A DNA stretch of 64,000 nt from Clostridium sp. BNL1100 (lineage in GTDB: Bacteria; Bacillota; Clostridia; Acetivibrionales; DSM-1351). How positions within the stretch are numbered: position 1 is the stretch's first letter; the number at the start of each line of letters is the position of its first letter. The notes beneath the pieces are model-generated. The model worked only from the letters and a program-made list of their open reading frames with translations, was not told where the DNA came from and searched no databases. The translations under genes and the position numbers were made by a program. Shown piece by piece: positions 16,387 to 26,041 of this stretch. The stretch lies in contig NC_016791.1 of the NCBI RefSeq assembly GCF_000244875.1, positions 3,291,001-3,355,000 of the forward strand, written 5' to 3'.

Positions 16387-18333
16387 CTACACGGCAGCCT
16401 TATTTCTTTGCTTTTTCCTCACAAACCTGACTATAATTACAGTGACAGCAATTATAACAACAACTACAGTTAATACAACCAAGTATAACCTTACTGCTAT
16501 ACTGTTGGGGTTACCAAAAATAGCCGAGAGACTGTTTGTATTATCAATAATTTTTCGTCCTTGTAAAGTATTATAATAGTATGGAATTTGCGGTATACCC
16601 TCAGCTTTGGGAAAGGATTGCAGATATCTGGCAGTGGCAAGCCATTCCTTTAATTCGGTGGTATGTCCCCCTGACTTAGAATAAATAATATGAGAATCAA
16701 AATTCTTAATGGGTTTACCATTTCTGGTTTTAGGTATCACCGATAAAAGGCTGAAAGACTTGGCCCCCACAGTTGAGAGCATTTGTGCGTTATACAGTCC
16801 GCTTACTACCCTATAAAGTTTTTTATCATTGATTTTTTCTTTTGTTCCGTCAGGCTTCTGCAGATGAGCTTCAGTAACCTTATTGAACATCATTCTGTTG
16901 GGGTTAAAGGTGTAGCCGATACCTGACATATACATTTGTGCATAGCTCATCATAGGTGATATTGAGGCATCCAGTTCGCACAAATTTTTCAGTTCTTTTC
17001 CAGTAAGGTATACTGATATAAGAGGATACCCGGATATGCCATCAGGCCCGATTCCAAGACAACTTGAAATAAATGCATCCTGAACGGTTATATCACCCTC
17101 TACAAAAGAACCCCTCATTGTTCCCACAGGTACAATAGCTACAGATACAGGCTCGTAGTCTTTACCCTCCGCCTGCTTAACCGAATATATATATCCGTCA
17201 GAAATGAGGTTTCCCAAAGTATCCTCCTGTAGTTTTTTTCCTATTTGTTGTGTAGCAATAAAACTAAAAGGAGACCGGCACAAAACCTCATCGAACTGAA
17301 AGTCAAAATAATTGAGATATTTTTTCTGAACCATATCCTTAAATTCACTTACGGTTTGTGAAATTCCTGAATCCTCATTAATTGATTGGTCAATATGCTT
17401 TAAACGGTAATCCTTAAGAGACCATCTTCTGCCAGGAATTTGAACAAGTTCAATAACCCCCAGATTGTTTCCGTATTCGCCGCAGGAACCGATTACCGTA
17501 TTTCCATGTATAATAGGCTTTTTTAAAAGGGTATGGGTGTGCCCGCTTACTATAACATCAATGTCAGGAACCTTCTTTGCAAGTATTTCATCCTCTGATT
17601 TGGAAGCTTTTTCCCATGTACCGGAGTGGGATAAGCATACTATTAGGTCGACACCTTCCTGTTTTAGCTTTTTAACTACCCTCTTTGAACTTTCTACAAT
17701 ATTATTAAAAGATACATCTGTAGTTGTTATACAATCGTCAGCATCCTCTCCCATAAGGCCAAATATGCCAATCCTTATTCCGCCCCTGTTAAGAATTGTG
17801 TAATCTTTCACTCCATATGCCTTCATAGCCTGTTGCAGCTCATAAGAGGTTTTAGTCATTTTATCGCCGCCGGGAAACACTATATTTGAGCTGACCATCT
17901 CAGGTAACTTGTCACCGCTGTTTTTTGCAGTATACAAATGTCTTGTAAGGCCGGAATCCTTAAATTCAAATTCATGATTGCCCAATGTTGTTACATCGTA
18001 TCCTATCTGGCCCATAATCCTAAGCTCCGGTGCATCTGTTGAAAACAATGATTGAAATAAATCTCCCATTGAATAGTCCCCGGCATCTACCAAAACTGTA
18101 TTTTTACATTCAACTTTTTCCTTATCAATTGCCGTTTTCAATCTTGAATATCCGCCCGTCCAAACAGTGCTGCCGTTATTTTCCCCCTTATTTGGCAACA
18201 GATGATCATGCATGTCATGAGTAAATAGAATTTTTATTTCCCTAGGCTCCTGATATGCACATGTTTTTGAAAATACAAAAATAAATATCATTATGGTTGT
18301 GGCCACAAATAAAGCCGGACTTTTATACTTCAT
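16387..18333 (-). CDS. Cell-surface metallophosphatase / 5'-nucleotidase
   Basis: A 648-residue enzyme of the UshA/CpdB type, which removes phosphate from nucleotides or related esters outside the cell. N-terminal signal helix, then the calcineurin-like metallophosphatase domain with FTHDMHDH, VDAGDYSMG, TLGNHEFEF, LSHSG and SGHTHT as metal ligands, followed by the 5'-nucleotidase C-terminal domain (about 340-560). A C-terminal helix followed by RFVRKKQRNK anchors it to the membrane; there is no LPXTG sortase signal. The ATG at 18333 is preferred (GGGGAG upstream). Exact substrate is not evident. It is monocistronic and follows the repeat/IS block. Confidence 0.9.
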   Translation of the reverse strand: MKYKSPALFVATTIMIFIFVFSKTCAYQEPREIKILFTHDMHDHLLPNKGENNGSTVWTGGYSRLKTAIDKEKVECKNTVLVDAGDYSMGDLFQSLFSTDAPELRIMGQIGYDVTTLGNHEFEFKDSGLTRHLYTAKNSGDKLPEMVSSNIVFPGGDKMTKTSYELQQAMKAYGVKDYTILNRGGIRIGIFGLMGEDADDCITTTDVSFNNIVESSKRVVKKLKQEGVDLIVCLSHSGTWEKASKSEDEILAKKVPDIDVIVSGHTHTLLKKPIIHGNTVIGSCGEYGNNLGVIELVQIPGRRWSLKDYRLKHIDQSINEDSGISQTVSEFKDMVQKKYLNYFDFQFDEVLCRSPFSFIATQQIGKKLQEDTLGNLISDGYIYSVKQAEGKDYEPVSVAIVPVGTMRGSFVEGDITVQDAFISSCLGIGPDGISGYPLISVYLTGKELKNLCELDASISPMMSYAQMYMSGIGYTFNPNRMMFNKVTEAHLQKPDGTKEKINDKKLYRVVSGLYNAQMLSTVGAKSFSLLSVIPKTRNGKPIKNFDSHIIYSKSGGHTTELKEWLATARYLQSFPKAEGIPQIPYYYNTLQGRKIIDNTNSLSAIFGNPNSIAVRLYLVVLTVVVVIIAVTVIIVRFVRKKQRNKAAV

Positions 18334-18460
18334 TTTTTTATCTCCCCTGTTCAATAAGCTATACTGCTACTTATTCATACACTCCGCAATTTATGCATTT
18401 TATCCGTGTTTTTGATATACTCTAGATATTATACTAAAAATAGAGGAGGTTTTGTAATAT

Positions 18461-19231
18461 ATGTCACAATTTACAAATAAAACCATTATTATAACGGGTG
18501 CAGGTCAGGGGATAGGAAGAGCGATATCAAGAAAATTCGCCCAAGAAGGGGCTCAAGTTGTAATCGCAGATATTGACGAAGAAGCAGGATTGGAAAACGA
18601 AAAATATATAAAGAATGAAGGTTTTGAAGCCATTTTTATAAGAACCGACGTTTCAGACCCGGCCTCTGTAGAAGCAATGGTTAATTATACGAATAAAAAA
18701 TACGGCAGAATCGACGTATTGGTAAACAATGCGGTTCTCACCGGCTTTGGCAATATATTTGAAACAACTGTAGAAGAATGGGACAAGGCTATTACCGTAA
18801 ACCTTTCAGGTGCGTATTATTGTGCAAAATTCTGTGCCGGGTTTATGAAAAACCAAAACAGCGGATGCATAATTAATATGGCCTCAACAAGAGCCTTTAT
18901 GTCTGAACCTGATACAGAGCCATACTCCGCCTCCAAGGGAGGGATTATTGCACTGACCCACTCTCTGGCAATCTCACTTGGAAAATACGGCATAAGAGTC
19001 AATTCCATCAGTCCGGGCTGGATAGATGTTTCGTCCTGGAAAAAAAGCTCTGTTGCATGTCAGGATATTTTATCAATAGAAGATCATGCCCAACATCCCG
19101 CCGGAAGAGTGGGTGTTCCCGATGACATAGCTGAAGTATGCATTTTTCTGGCATCCGACAAATCCGGCTTTATAACAGGTGAAAACATAACTGTGGACGG
19201 CGGAATGACTAAAAAAATGATTTATGTATAG
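18461..19231 (+). CDS. Short-chain dehydrogenase/reductase
   Basis: A 256-residue classical SDR using NAD(P): cofactor motif TGAGQGIG, Asp at the end of beta-2 (VIADID, favouring NAD), NNA, catalytic Ser and YSASK, then SPGWIDV. GGAGG is 11 bases before the ATG. The sequence resembles glucose 1-dehydrogenase/3-oxoacyl-reductase-like SDRs, but the substrate cannot be fixed. It converges with the AraC-type regulator gene with only seven bases between stops. Confidence 0.88.
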   Translation: MSQFTNKTIIITGAGQGIGRAISRKFAQEGAQVVIADIDEEAGLENEKYIKNEGFEAIFIRTDVSDPASVEAMVNYTNKKYGRIDVLVNNAVLTGFGNIFETTVEEWDKAITVNLSGAYYCAKFCAGFMKNQNSGCIINMASTRAFMSEPDTEPYSASKGGIIALTHSLAISLGKYGIRVNSISPGWIDVSSWKKSSVACQDILSIEDHAQHPAGRVGVPDDIAEVCIFLASDKSGFITGENITVDGGMTKKMIYV

Positions 19232-19238
19232 TCTACTG

Positions 19239-20132
19239 TCATCCCTCAACCTGAAAACTATTGATAGGGTGTTCAAGGGTAGACTTGCTATATTTCCTGG
19301 GAGACATACCATACATTTTTGAAAAAGTACGTACAAAGCTTGAGTAGTCGTTGAATCCGCATTCTCCTGCTGCATCGGACGGAGATTTTCCCGCCTTTAT
19401 AAGGGCCGCACTTTTTTGAAGTCTCTTGTTGTTTACGTAACTGTGTATTGAGAACCCTGTGTTCGCCTTGAATTTATGCATTAGATAATACTTGTTAATG
19501 TAGAACCTTTCGGATAATGTTGCTATGCTCAGGTCTCCCGACAGGTTCGCATTAATAAAGTGTATGACTTTCTGAATCTGTTCGTCAAACTCTACTTCAA
19601 TGTCCTCTACTTGTTTATCCGGTTTTAGGTACAATCGGTTTATGTATACCATGAATTGTACAAAAAGTGCATTTGCAAGGATGCCTGAACCGAAGGTAAC
19701 GTTTTTAAGCTCCTTTTCAAGATTCCCCAGTATAGGCTTAATATTATTAAGGGAATTAGCACCCAGCCTTACCAAGTGTTTTTTTTCTCTGGCAAGGTTA
19801 AAGCATGTCAAAAGGTCATTATCGTAATTCCCATGCTCCTCTAAAAATCTATTATTTATCCAAATAACTATTCTTTCATAGTCACGGTCAGGTGCTATTA
19901 TAGGCTTATGTACCTGATTTCCCGGAACGAAAAGAACATCCCAAGGTTTGAGTTTATAGTTTTTACCTTCTATATTGTATATAACGTCACCAAGTAAGAA
20001 TATTATTATTTTATTGAAATCATGATAATGGTGTTCAAACTGAATATTGTTTCTGTCCTTCAAGTGAAAAAATTTAAAGTCATCCTCCAGATAGCCTCTT
20101 TTAATCCCCGGCTCCTTTTCCATCTTAACCAT
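19239..20132 (-). CDS. AraC family transcriptional regulator
   Basis: A 297-residue regulator: an N-terminal cupin-like sensor (residues 25-160, with FEHHYHDFNKIIIF and WDVLFVPGNQVHKP) and a C-terminal pair of helix-turn-helix motifs (about 195-290), including IATLSERFYINKYYLMHKFK and AAGECGFNDYSSFVRTFSKM. This form usually responds to sugars. The second Met, three codons in, has a better-placed ribosome site (GAAGGG). It converges with the SDR gene and diverges from the DMT transporter gene, either of which could be its target. Confidence 0.9.
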   Translation of the reverse strand: MVKMEKEPGIKRGYLEDDFKFFHLKDRNNIQFEHHYHDFNKIIIFLLGDVIYNIEGKNYKLKPWDVLFVPGNQVHKPIIAPDRDYERIVIWINNRFLEEHGNYDNDLLTCFNLAREKKHLVRLGANSLNNIKPILGNLEKELKNVTFGSGILANALFVQFMVYINRLYLKPDKQVEDIEVEFDEQIQKVIHFINANLSGDLSIATLSERFYINKYYLMHKFKANTGFSIHSYVNNKRLQKSAALIKAGKSPSDAAGECGFNDYSSFVRTFSKMYGMSPRKYSKSTLEHPINSFQVEG

Positions 20133-20244
20133 CCCTTCATAGCGTTTGAAAATACTTAGTAATACTATTCTATTATATGTTTGAAATAAAATAAATGGAC
20201 AAAAAGCACTTTTTGCAAATTTTTAAACAGTTTATGCAATAAAC

Positions 20245-20272
20245 TTGGCTAAAAGTTAGAATATAATATAAT
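20245..20272 (+). promoter_or_regulatory. Promoter of the DMT transporter gene
   Basis: TTGGCT, 16 bases, TATAAT (an overlapping TATAAT lies five bases earlier). The start codon follows about 35 bases downstream. Confidence 0.6.
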
Positions 20273-20305
20273 ATGTAAACTAATTAATTTGGGTGGGTAC
20301 ATATT

Positions 20306-21226
20306 ATGAACATTATTACAAAAAGCAACGCACAAATATTTCTTATTTTAAATGCTATACTTTGGGGTTCATCGTATATATGGTCCAAAATGCTTTTGGG
20401 ATTTCTTCCGCAGTTTTCAATACTCTTTATATGTGCCGTATTAGGGCTTGGTTCAACAGTAGTACTATTCAGAAAAAAACTGAAGGGATTCAGTAAAAAA
20501 ATTATTGTCACCTGCGTACTTATAAGCCTTGTTTCAGTTATAAGCAACACCTTCTGCATGCTGGCACTGAAAATAACCTCGGGCTCAAACACGGCATTTA
20601 TTGTACAATTGTCCATTGTAATAACACCTGTAATAATGGCTGTTCTGGAGAGAAAAGCACCATCCAGGAAAACAATCCTTCTGGCAATGACAGCTATGGT
20701 AGGCATTTACTTTATTACTTTTGCAGGAAAGGGTTTTAGCATAAATATGGGAGATATTTTTGCATTATGCAATGCAATTTTTTTCTCCCTGTTTATTGCA
20801 CTTCAAAACAAGTTTTCAAATGTATTTACCGCAGTACAGTTTACATTTATACAGCATAGTACCAACATAGTTAGCTTTTTGGCTCTGGCTCTGATATTTG
20901 AAACAGGTAAAATATCATTTTCAAATGTAGTAAAGCCCGTATTCCTATTGCTTATTTGTCTTAATGCTGCTGTTACTATATTTACCTCTCTGTTTCAAAG
21001 CTCTGCAATCAAATTTGTACGGCCTGAAAACGCAGCCATTACATATGCTCTAGAGCCTGTAGTTACTGCAACTCTGGGTATATTGCTTCTTGGAGAACGA
21101 TTCACAGGCATTCTCCCCGTTATTGGCTGTGTGATTATATTGTTTACCATAATCGTTTCAGCATTTAAGAAAGGTAAGGCTTTTTCAAGACAGTCTTTGA
21201 AACTGCGTATTACAACAAAGGCATAA
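20306..21226 (+). CDS. EamA/DMT family transporter
   Basis: A 306-residue membrane protein with ten predicted helices in two EamA repeats; the first contains LNAILWGSSYIWSKMLL, the second ends with ALEPVVTATLGILLLGER, the usual family landmarks. Such proteins export amino acids or other metabolites. A GGTGGG ribosome site precedes the ATG. It is single, with a promoter and a terminator of its own. Substrate unknown. Confidence 0.9.
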   Translation: MNIITKSNAQIFLILNAILWGSSYIWSKMLLGFLPQFSILFICAVLGLGSTVVLFRKKLKGFSKKIIVTCVLISLVSVISNTFCMLALKITSGSNTAFIVQLSIVITPVIMAVLERKAPSRKTILLAMTAMVGIYFITFAGKGFSINMGDIFALCNAIFFSLFIALQNKFSNVFTAVQFTFIQHSTNIVSFLALALIFETGKISFSNVVKPVFLLLICLNAAVTIFTSLFQSSAIKFVRPENAAITYALEPVVTATLGILLLGERFTGILPVIGCVIILFTIIVSAFKKGKAFSRQSLKLRITTKA

Positions 21227-21229
21227 ATA

Positions 21230-21262
21230 AAAGGACGCATCTTTGTAAATATGCGTCCTTTC
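21230..21262. terminator. Bidirectional terminator
   Basis: An 11-bp stem AAAGGACGCAT/ATGCGTCCTTT between the converging DMT and DUF2680 genes, with A/T pairs at the base giving T runs both ways. Confidence 0.85.
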
Positions 21263-21274
21263 AGTTATAACAAA

Positions 21275-21775
21275 CTAATCATGTTTTTCATTTTCCATCT
21301 TGTCCATCTTGAATTTCGGAAAATCTTTGCCATCCCACTGATCGAGTTCTTTTTTAAGCTCTGTTAGAAACTTTTGGCCTTCCTCATTTGTTAATTTTCC
21401 CTCAGAAACCTTTTTATCAATGTGTTTCTGGAATCTGCTATAGATTTTTGCTTTCTTCTCAGGAAGAGGCAAGCTGTTGAACTCCTTGATTTTCTGTATA
21501 CGCTGGTCGATTTCCTTTATCTTTTCGTCAGCTTCATCCTTGGAAATACGACCTTCTTTCAAATCTTTTTCTACGCTTTGCTTTTTATCTTCGAGATATT
21601 TAAGGGGATCCTTACGGCACTTCTGGCATTTGTCTTTGTCCTTAATCTCTTCTTTATGTTGATCAACTGCACCATCTTGTGATTTTGAACCTATGTCGGA
21701 CTCAACTGCAAAGACATTAGAAGATAGTATTGAAATAACAAATGCGATAGTAACAAGAACTTTAATTTTTTTCAC
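21275..21775 (-). CDS. Secreted DUF2680-like protein
   Basis: A 166-residue protein: signal peptide (cleavage near NVFA), a short acidic segment, a CxxC pair in DKCQKCRKDP, then a charged alpha-helical region of about 100 residues (repeated ED/KK heptads such as GRISKDEADEKIKEIDQRIQ). The two helical GR(I/L)xxEEA-type hairpins match DUF2680. The second GTG is taken as start because AGGAGG lies eight bases before it. It is divergent to nothing and upstream of no partner gene; function unknown. A fold or metal-related stress role is possible but unsupported. Confidence 0.75.
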   Translation of the reverse strand: MKKIKVLVTIAFVISILSSNVFAVESDIGSKSQDGAVDQHKEEIKDKDKCQKCRKDPLKYLEDKKQSVEKDLKEGRISKDEADEKIKEIDQRIQKIKEFNSLPLPEKKAKIYSRFQKHIDKKVSEGKLTNEEGQKFLTELKKELDQWDGKDFPKFKMDKMENEKHD

Positions 21776-21869
21776 TACTATCACCTCCTTTCTACACTAT
21801 CTTTCTCAACTAATGTGTAAATATTGTGTAGATTTTGTAAATTACTTCAAACAATTTTTTCCAACGCCT

Positions 21870-23351
21870 TTATGCTAAATCAGCTTCAAACCAAAAAAGA
21901 ACACCTTCCGACTTGTTTAAAACACCGTAAGCATTGTTATGGGCTTTCTGTATTGCTTTCACAATGGATAAGCCAAGACCTGTTCCACCATATGCTCTTG
22001 TTCTTGCCTTATCTACTTTAAAAAAGCTCATCCAAATGCTATCTATAACATCATGTGGTATGTTTTCTCCTGTATTGAATACCTCTACCCTTGCCTTCGT
22101 ATCTGTTATTTCAAGGTCAACATTTATTATTCTTTTATCATCCAGATGATTAAGTGCATTGCTGAGATAATTCATAAAAACCTGTTCAATATAATAATAA
22201 TCGGCATTTACAATTACATTCTCTTTGACCTTTGAATTGAAGGTAACTTTCGCATCCTTTTCGGCAAAAAGAATAGCTTTCTTTTTTAAGACATCCGTTA
22301 TAAGTTCTTTTATGGAAAATTCCTCCCGGTCAAGGGATATCTGCTTGAATTCAAGTTCCGAAAGTTCAAGAAGTTTTCTTACCATGCTGTCCATTTTATT
22401 TGCTTCATCTATTATCACGTCACAGTAAAAGTTCTTGTTTTCCTCGTCATCATTTACGTTAAGCTTAAGTCCTTCCGCATAGCCTTGTACAATAGCAATA
22501 GGTGTTTTCAGCTCATGTGAAACATTGCTGATAAATTCCTTTCTCATTTCATCAATCTGACGTTCCTTCTGTATATCCTGCATTAACTTAATATTAGCCT
22601 GTTGTAAATCGCTTATGGAAGATTCCAACTGTTTTGACAGTGAATTTATGCTTTCTCCCAATGTCCCGATTTCATCGTTCCTTTTTACATAATATCTTTC
22701 ACTAAAATCAAGGACAGCCATTTTTTTTGCAATGACGTTCAGCTTTTCAATAGGTTTTGTAACTCTTGAAGTAAGAATGTAAATAATTACTCCTCCAAGC
22801 ACCAATGTCAGCAGGCCTGTAAGAATGGAAAAGCTTATGGCAATTTGTGAACTTTCCTGAATTGCGGCAAAGGGTGTTCCCATGTATATATATACATTAT
22901 CATCTATTTTTGCATAGAGTGATACAAAGTTTGACTCCATTCTTTTGTCGTATCTTATTTCTATTTTAGGAGTATCCTTTTTCAGTCTGCTTATATTATC
23001 TGTTATAAACTTTCTGTCAATGGAAGGGGTTGTCCCCATAATACGCCTGTTTTCCCTCAACATTTGCAGGTTTCTCTGTCTGGATTGATAAATTACATTG
23101 AAATCCTTATCAAACAATAAAATGGCTGTTCCCCGCAGGCTTTCTATTTTTTCAATGTCCATCATTATATTGTCGGAATCGTTATTATACGCATCCTTTA
23201 TAATGTTATAGCTCTGTCTCATTGTATTTCTTTGATTGTGATAGTAGTATTTCAGAAGAAGCGTACTGTTTAAAACCCAGGTCAGGACAACCGAAAGTAC
23301 TATTAAGCCGAAAAATGCTCCAAAGAGCTTCGTTTTTAATGAGATTTTCAT
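21870..23351 (-). CDS. Sensor histidine kinase
   Basis: A 493-residue membrane kinase. Helix 1 (about 10-30), an extracellular sensor region (35-165), helix 2 (170-193), HAMP (195-245), a DHp domain with phospho-acceptor His279 in FISNVSHELKTPI, and an ATPase domain with the N, G1 (FNTGENI) and G2 (GGTGLGLS) boxes. Its start overlaps the stop of the regulator gene by four bases, so the pair is translated together. The signal is unknown. Confidence 0.95.
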   Translation of the reverse strand: MKISLKTKLFGAFFGLIVLSVVLTWVLNSTLLLKYYYHNQRNTMRQSYNIIKDAYNNDSDNIMMDIEKIESLRGTAILLFDKDFNVIYQSRQRNLQMLRENRRIMGTTPSIDRKFITDNISRLKKDTPKIEIRYDKRMESNFVSLYAKIDDNVYIYMGTPFAAIQESSQIAISFSILTGLLTLVLGGVIIYILTSRVTKPIEKLNVIAKKMAVLDFSERYYVKRNDEIGTLGESINSLSKQLESSISDLQQANIKLMQDIQKERQIDEMRKEFISNVSHELKTPIAIVQGYAEGLKLNVNDDEENKNFYCDVIIDEANKMDSMVRKLLELSELEFKQISLDREEFSIKELITDVLKKKAILFAEKDAKVTFNSKVKENVIVNADYYYIEQVFMNYLSNALNHLDDKRIINVDLEITDTKARVEVFNTGENIPHDVIDSIWMSFFKVDKARTRAYGGTGLGLSIVKAIQKAHNNAYGVLNKSEGVLFWFEADLA

Positions 23352-24028
23352 TTGGTCACCTCAAACTTGTATCCCAGACCCCTTATAGTTTGTATGAAGT
23401 CACCCTTGTCTCCAAGTTTCAGTCTCAATTTTTTTATATGCGTATCAACAGTTCTGACATCACCGAAATAACCATAATCCCAAACGGAATTAAGAATTTT
23501 CTCTCTGGACAGAGCTATTCCCTCATTATCACAAAGATAGAGCAAGAGTTCGAATTCTTTTGGTGTAAGTTCTATCTCTCGCCCTCCGGCATGAACTGTA
23601 TGAGCAGCGGGGTCAATCTCCAAACCATCAAAGGATTTTTTACCATTTATATTAATATTTGATCTCTTAAGCAGAGCCTGTACTCTTGCTAATAGTATCA
23701 TCAGGCTGAAAGGTTTGGTTATGTATTCGTCTGCTCCGATACCAAAGCTCAGTAGCTCGTCTGCTTCTGTACTTTTTGCCGTCAGCATTATTACGGGAAC
23801 CTTTGAATATTGGCGAATACTTCTTAATGTCTCCCATCCGTCCATGACAGGCATCATTACATCAAGAATTACCAGATTGATTGCTTCTTTTTGTTCAATA
23901 AATATCTTTAATGCCTGCATTCCGTTGTCTGCTTCTATTACGGAATATCCCTGCTTTTTAAGAAAATCGGCAACCAGCCTTCTCATTCTTTCCTCATCAT
24001 CAGCAATAAGAATTTTAACTAAACTCAC
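23348..24028 (-). CDS. OmpR family response regulator
   Basis: A 226-residue regulator: receiver with acidic pocket DDE and phospho-acceptor Asp56 (ILDVMMP), Thr and Lys of the switch (MLTAKS), then an OmpR/PhoB winged helix ending VRTVDTHIKKLRLKLG and RGLGYKF. GTG start with GAAAGGGG ten bases upstream. Cotranscribed with the kinase gene that follows; DedA lies upstream on the same strand. Its targets are not apparent. Confidence 0.95.
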   Translation of the reverse strand: MSLVKILIADDEERMRRLVADFLKKQGYSVIEADNGMQALKIFIEQKEAINLVILDVMMPVMDGWETLRSIRQYSKVPVIMLTAKSTEADELLSFGIGADEYITKPFSLMILLARVQALLKRSNININGKKSFDGLEIDPAAHTVHAGGREIELTPKEFELLLYLCDNEGIALSREKILNSVWDYGYFGDVRTVDTHIKKLRLKLGDKGDFIQTIRGLGYKFEVTK

Positions 24029-24129
24029 AAAAAGTATGCCCCTTTCATATGAACTATTAAATAAAATTATAGTTTATATTTGTGAACAGCACGTGAATTT
24101 CCCCGGCATATTTCGTCAGAGTTTTAAGC

Positions 24130-24777
24130 TTAGTCGGTTGGACCCGCTTTTTTGTTTTTTAAGTATGCCACAAAACCCGGCAATACAGATATTGCAATTA
24201 TAGCCAGTATTACAAGTGTAAAGTTCTCCTGGACAACAGCAACATTTCCGAAAAAGTACCCTGCTGTCAGAAATAGTGAAACCCATAAAACACCACCAAT
24301 AATATTGTAGCTTATGAATTTCATATAGCTCATTGAACCCATACCTGCTACAAAGGGTGCAAATGTTCTGATTATCGGTATAAATCTTGCAAGTATTATG
24401 GTTTTACCGCCGTGTTTTTCGTAAAAATTATGAGTTTTTATCAGGTGTTCTTTCTTGAGGAACCTGACGTTATCCTTTTTGAATACCATAGGGCCAAATA
24501 TTTTACCTAAATGATAATTACAGGTATCTCCAAGAATAGCTGCGGAGATCAATACTATTGTTATAATCTTTAAATCAAGCTCACCGCTCGCTGAAAGGGC
24601 CCCTAACACAAATATCATGGAATCCCCGGGCAAAAAAGGAGTTACAACAAGACCTGTCTCACAAAAGATTATGGCAAATAAAATTACATAGGTCCAAATA
24701 CCGAAGTTATTCGCCAGCATAGTCAGATTTTCATCTAAGTGCATTACAAAATTAAAAAAATTTAAAATAATATCCAT
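24130..24777 (-). CDS. DedA family membrane protein
   Basis: A 215-residue protein with five or six helices and the DedA/VTT signatures TPFLPGDSMIFVLGAL and ARFIPIIRTFAPFVAGMGSM. Members are now linked to flipping of phospholipids or undecaprenyl phosphate and to envelope homeostasis; the specific lipid here is inferred only. GAGG lies near the ATG. A gap of about 100 bases separates it from the two-component genes. Confidence 0.92.
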   Translation of the reverse strand: MDIILNFFNFVMHLDENLTMLANNFGIWTYVILFAIIFCETGLVVTPFLPGDSMIFVLGALSASGELDLKIITIVLISAAILGDTCNYHLGKIFGPMVFKKDNVRFLKKEHLIKTHNFYEKHGGKTIILARFIPIIRTFAPFVAGMGSMSYMKFISYNIIGGVLWVSLFLTAGYFFGNVAVVQENFTLVILAIIAISVLPGFVAYLKNKKAGPTD

Positions 24778-24896
24778 CTCTACCTCTTTAAATTAGTTTT
24801 ATGTTTACCGCTTTATACAATATACTTAAATTTAACCCAAAAGTCTGTTTATATATACTAAATCTTTTTAATTTTCCTTTATTTTTGGGGAAAAGA

Positions 24897-24929
24897 GAAC
24901 CGGACAGCTGATTAAAAGCTGTCCGGTTC
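24897..24929 (-). terminator. Terminator after the ferritin-like gene
   Basis: A 13-bp GC-rich stem GAACCGGACAGCT/AGCTGTCCGGTTC followed on the minus strand by TCTTTTCCCC. It lies 16 bases past the stop. Confidence 0.85.
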
Positions 24930-24945
24930 AATTATCTAACTGATA

Positions 24946-25842
24946 TTAATATTTGCAATCATTATTGTGAATTAAAAGGTTGTACAGAGGAGCATGCCGT
25001 AATTCATCCGTAATTATTTCTACCAGCATATTTATATGTTTTCTGTTTTTCATTGCCGCTAAAATCCTCCGGTAGTTTTTTATGGCATTAGTTTCACCCA
25101 TAAGTGCCCCCCTAAGCCCGTCACAATATGTTCTAGGTTTTTCAAAGGTAACATTTTCATCCGGTTTTAAAGTCTTTCCCGTATGTTCGAAATAAAGCTG
25201 TCTGAACATTTTGGCATGTTTTATTTCATTATTCCTTATTTCCTCAATGATTTCCCTGTCCAGTAGCGCTGGAGCATTGTCTAAAAGATACTGATAGAAT
25301 AATCTGTCTTGTGTCTCACCTTTTATCGCTTGCTCAATCAATTCAAGTGCCTCTGACATATCTACATCCATTTTTTCATGTTGCATCATTCCCGGACTCA
25401 TTCCGGCTTGCATCATTTTCTGTTGCATCATGTCAGGACTCATCCCCGGCTGCATCATGCCCTGTTGCATCATGTCGGGACACATTCCCGGCTGCATCAT
25501 GCCCTGTTGCATCATGTCGGGACACATTCCCGGCTGCATCATACCCTGTTGCATCATATCAGGACTCATTCCCGGCTGCATCATGCCCTGTTGCATCATG
25601 TCAGGACTCATCCCGGGCTGCTTCATATTCTTGCCCATACCCTGCTGCATCATGCCAGTACCCATTTCAGACTGCATGTCTTCCTCGTGGTTTATATGTG
25701 GTGTATATCCCGGCTGTAAATCCGGACTAATGTTGGGCTGCATAATCCAAGGGTTTGTCATCCCTGAACCAGCTTTTTTATTTGAAGGGCCCGGAGCCAT
25801 CATATTACTGCTTACATATGGCCAATTTCCGTTATTATGCAC
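24946..25842 (-). CDS. Ferritin-like di-iron protein with Met-rich repeats
   Basis: A 298-residue protein of two parts. The first 155 residues are low-complexity, rich in Met, Gln, Pro and Gly, with 14-residue units of the form MSPDMMQQGMMQPG. The last 135 residues form a four-helix ferritin/rubrerythrin-like domain with a full di-iron ligand set: Glu176, Glu206-x-x-His209, Glu250 and Glu280-x-x-His283. GTG start with AGGAGG seven bases upstream. No signal peptide. Ferritin-like domains of this kind occur in clostridial spore-coat-associated proteins and in oxidative-stress proteins; the Met-rich region could bind Cu(I) or pack in a coat. The combination is unusual; function is inferred only. 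Confidence 0.85.
   Translation of the reverse strand: MHNNGNWPYVSSNMMAPGPSNKKAGSGMTNPWIMQPNISPDLQPGYTPHINHEEDMQSEMGTGMMQQGMGKNMKQPGMSPDMMQQGMMQPGMSPDMMQQGMMQPGMCPDMMQQGMMQPGMCPDMMQQGMMQPGMSPDMMQQKMMQAGMSPGMMQHEKMDVDMSEALELIEQAIKGETQDRLFYQYLLDNAPALLDREIIEEIRNNEIKHAKMFRQLYFEHTGKTLKPDENVTFEKPRTYCDGLRGALMGETNAIKNYRRILAAMKNRKHINMLVEIITDELRHAPLYNLLIHNNDCKY
25387..25611 (-). repeat. Five to six coding 42-bp tandem repeats
   Basis: In-frame units encode 14 residues each with five Met per unit. The third and fourth units have Cys in place of Ser, the fifth and sixth are more divergent. High similarity between units suggests recent expansion or gene conversion and likely length variation between strains. 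Confidence 0.95.
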
Positions 25843-26041
25843 AATTATACCTCCTCTATGATTAACATAAATCCCTTATTACATGTTATGTAAGTTATAT
25901 TGGAATGTTTCCTGATAGTAGCAACAGCTGCAAAATCAGATACAATAAATTTTATGTTAATATATTTCGGTAACAATCGCACCAAAATAGTACTTCATAT
26001 GTGAGATATCCCCGTTATATGATAATATTCTTTATGGTAAA

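Noticed and set aside
25311-25861. Long plus-strand frames rich in Cys, His and Ser, and a CRISPR-like array of 42-bp repeats
   Set aside because: They are the other strand of the Met-rich coding repeats. The units are contiguous multiples of three without spacers.
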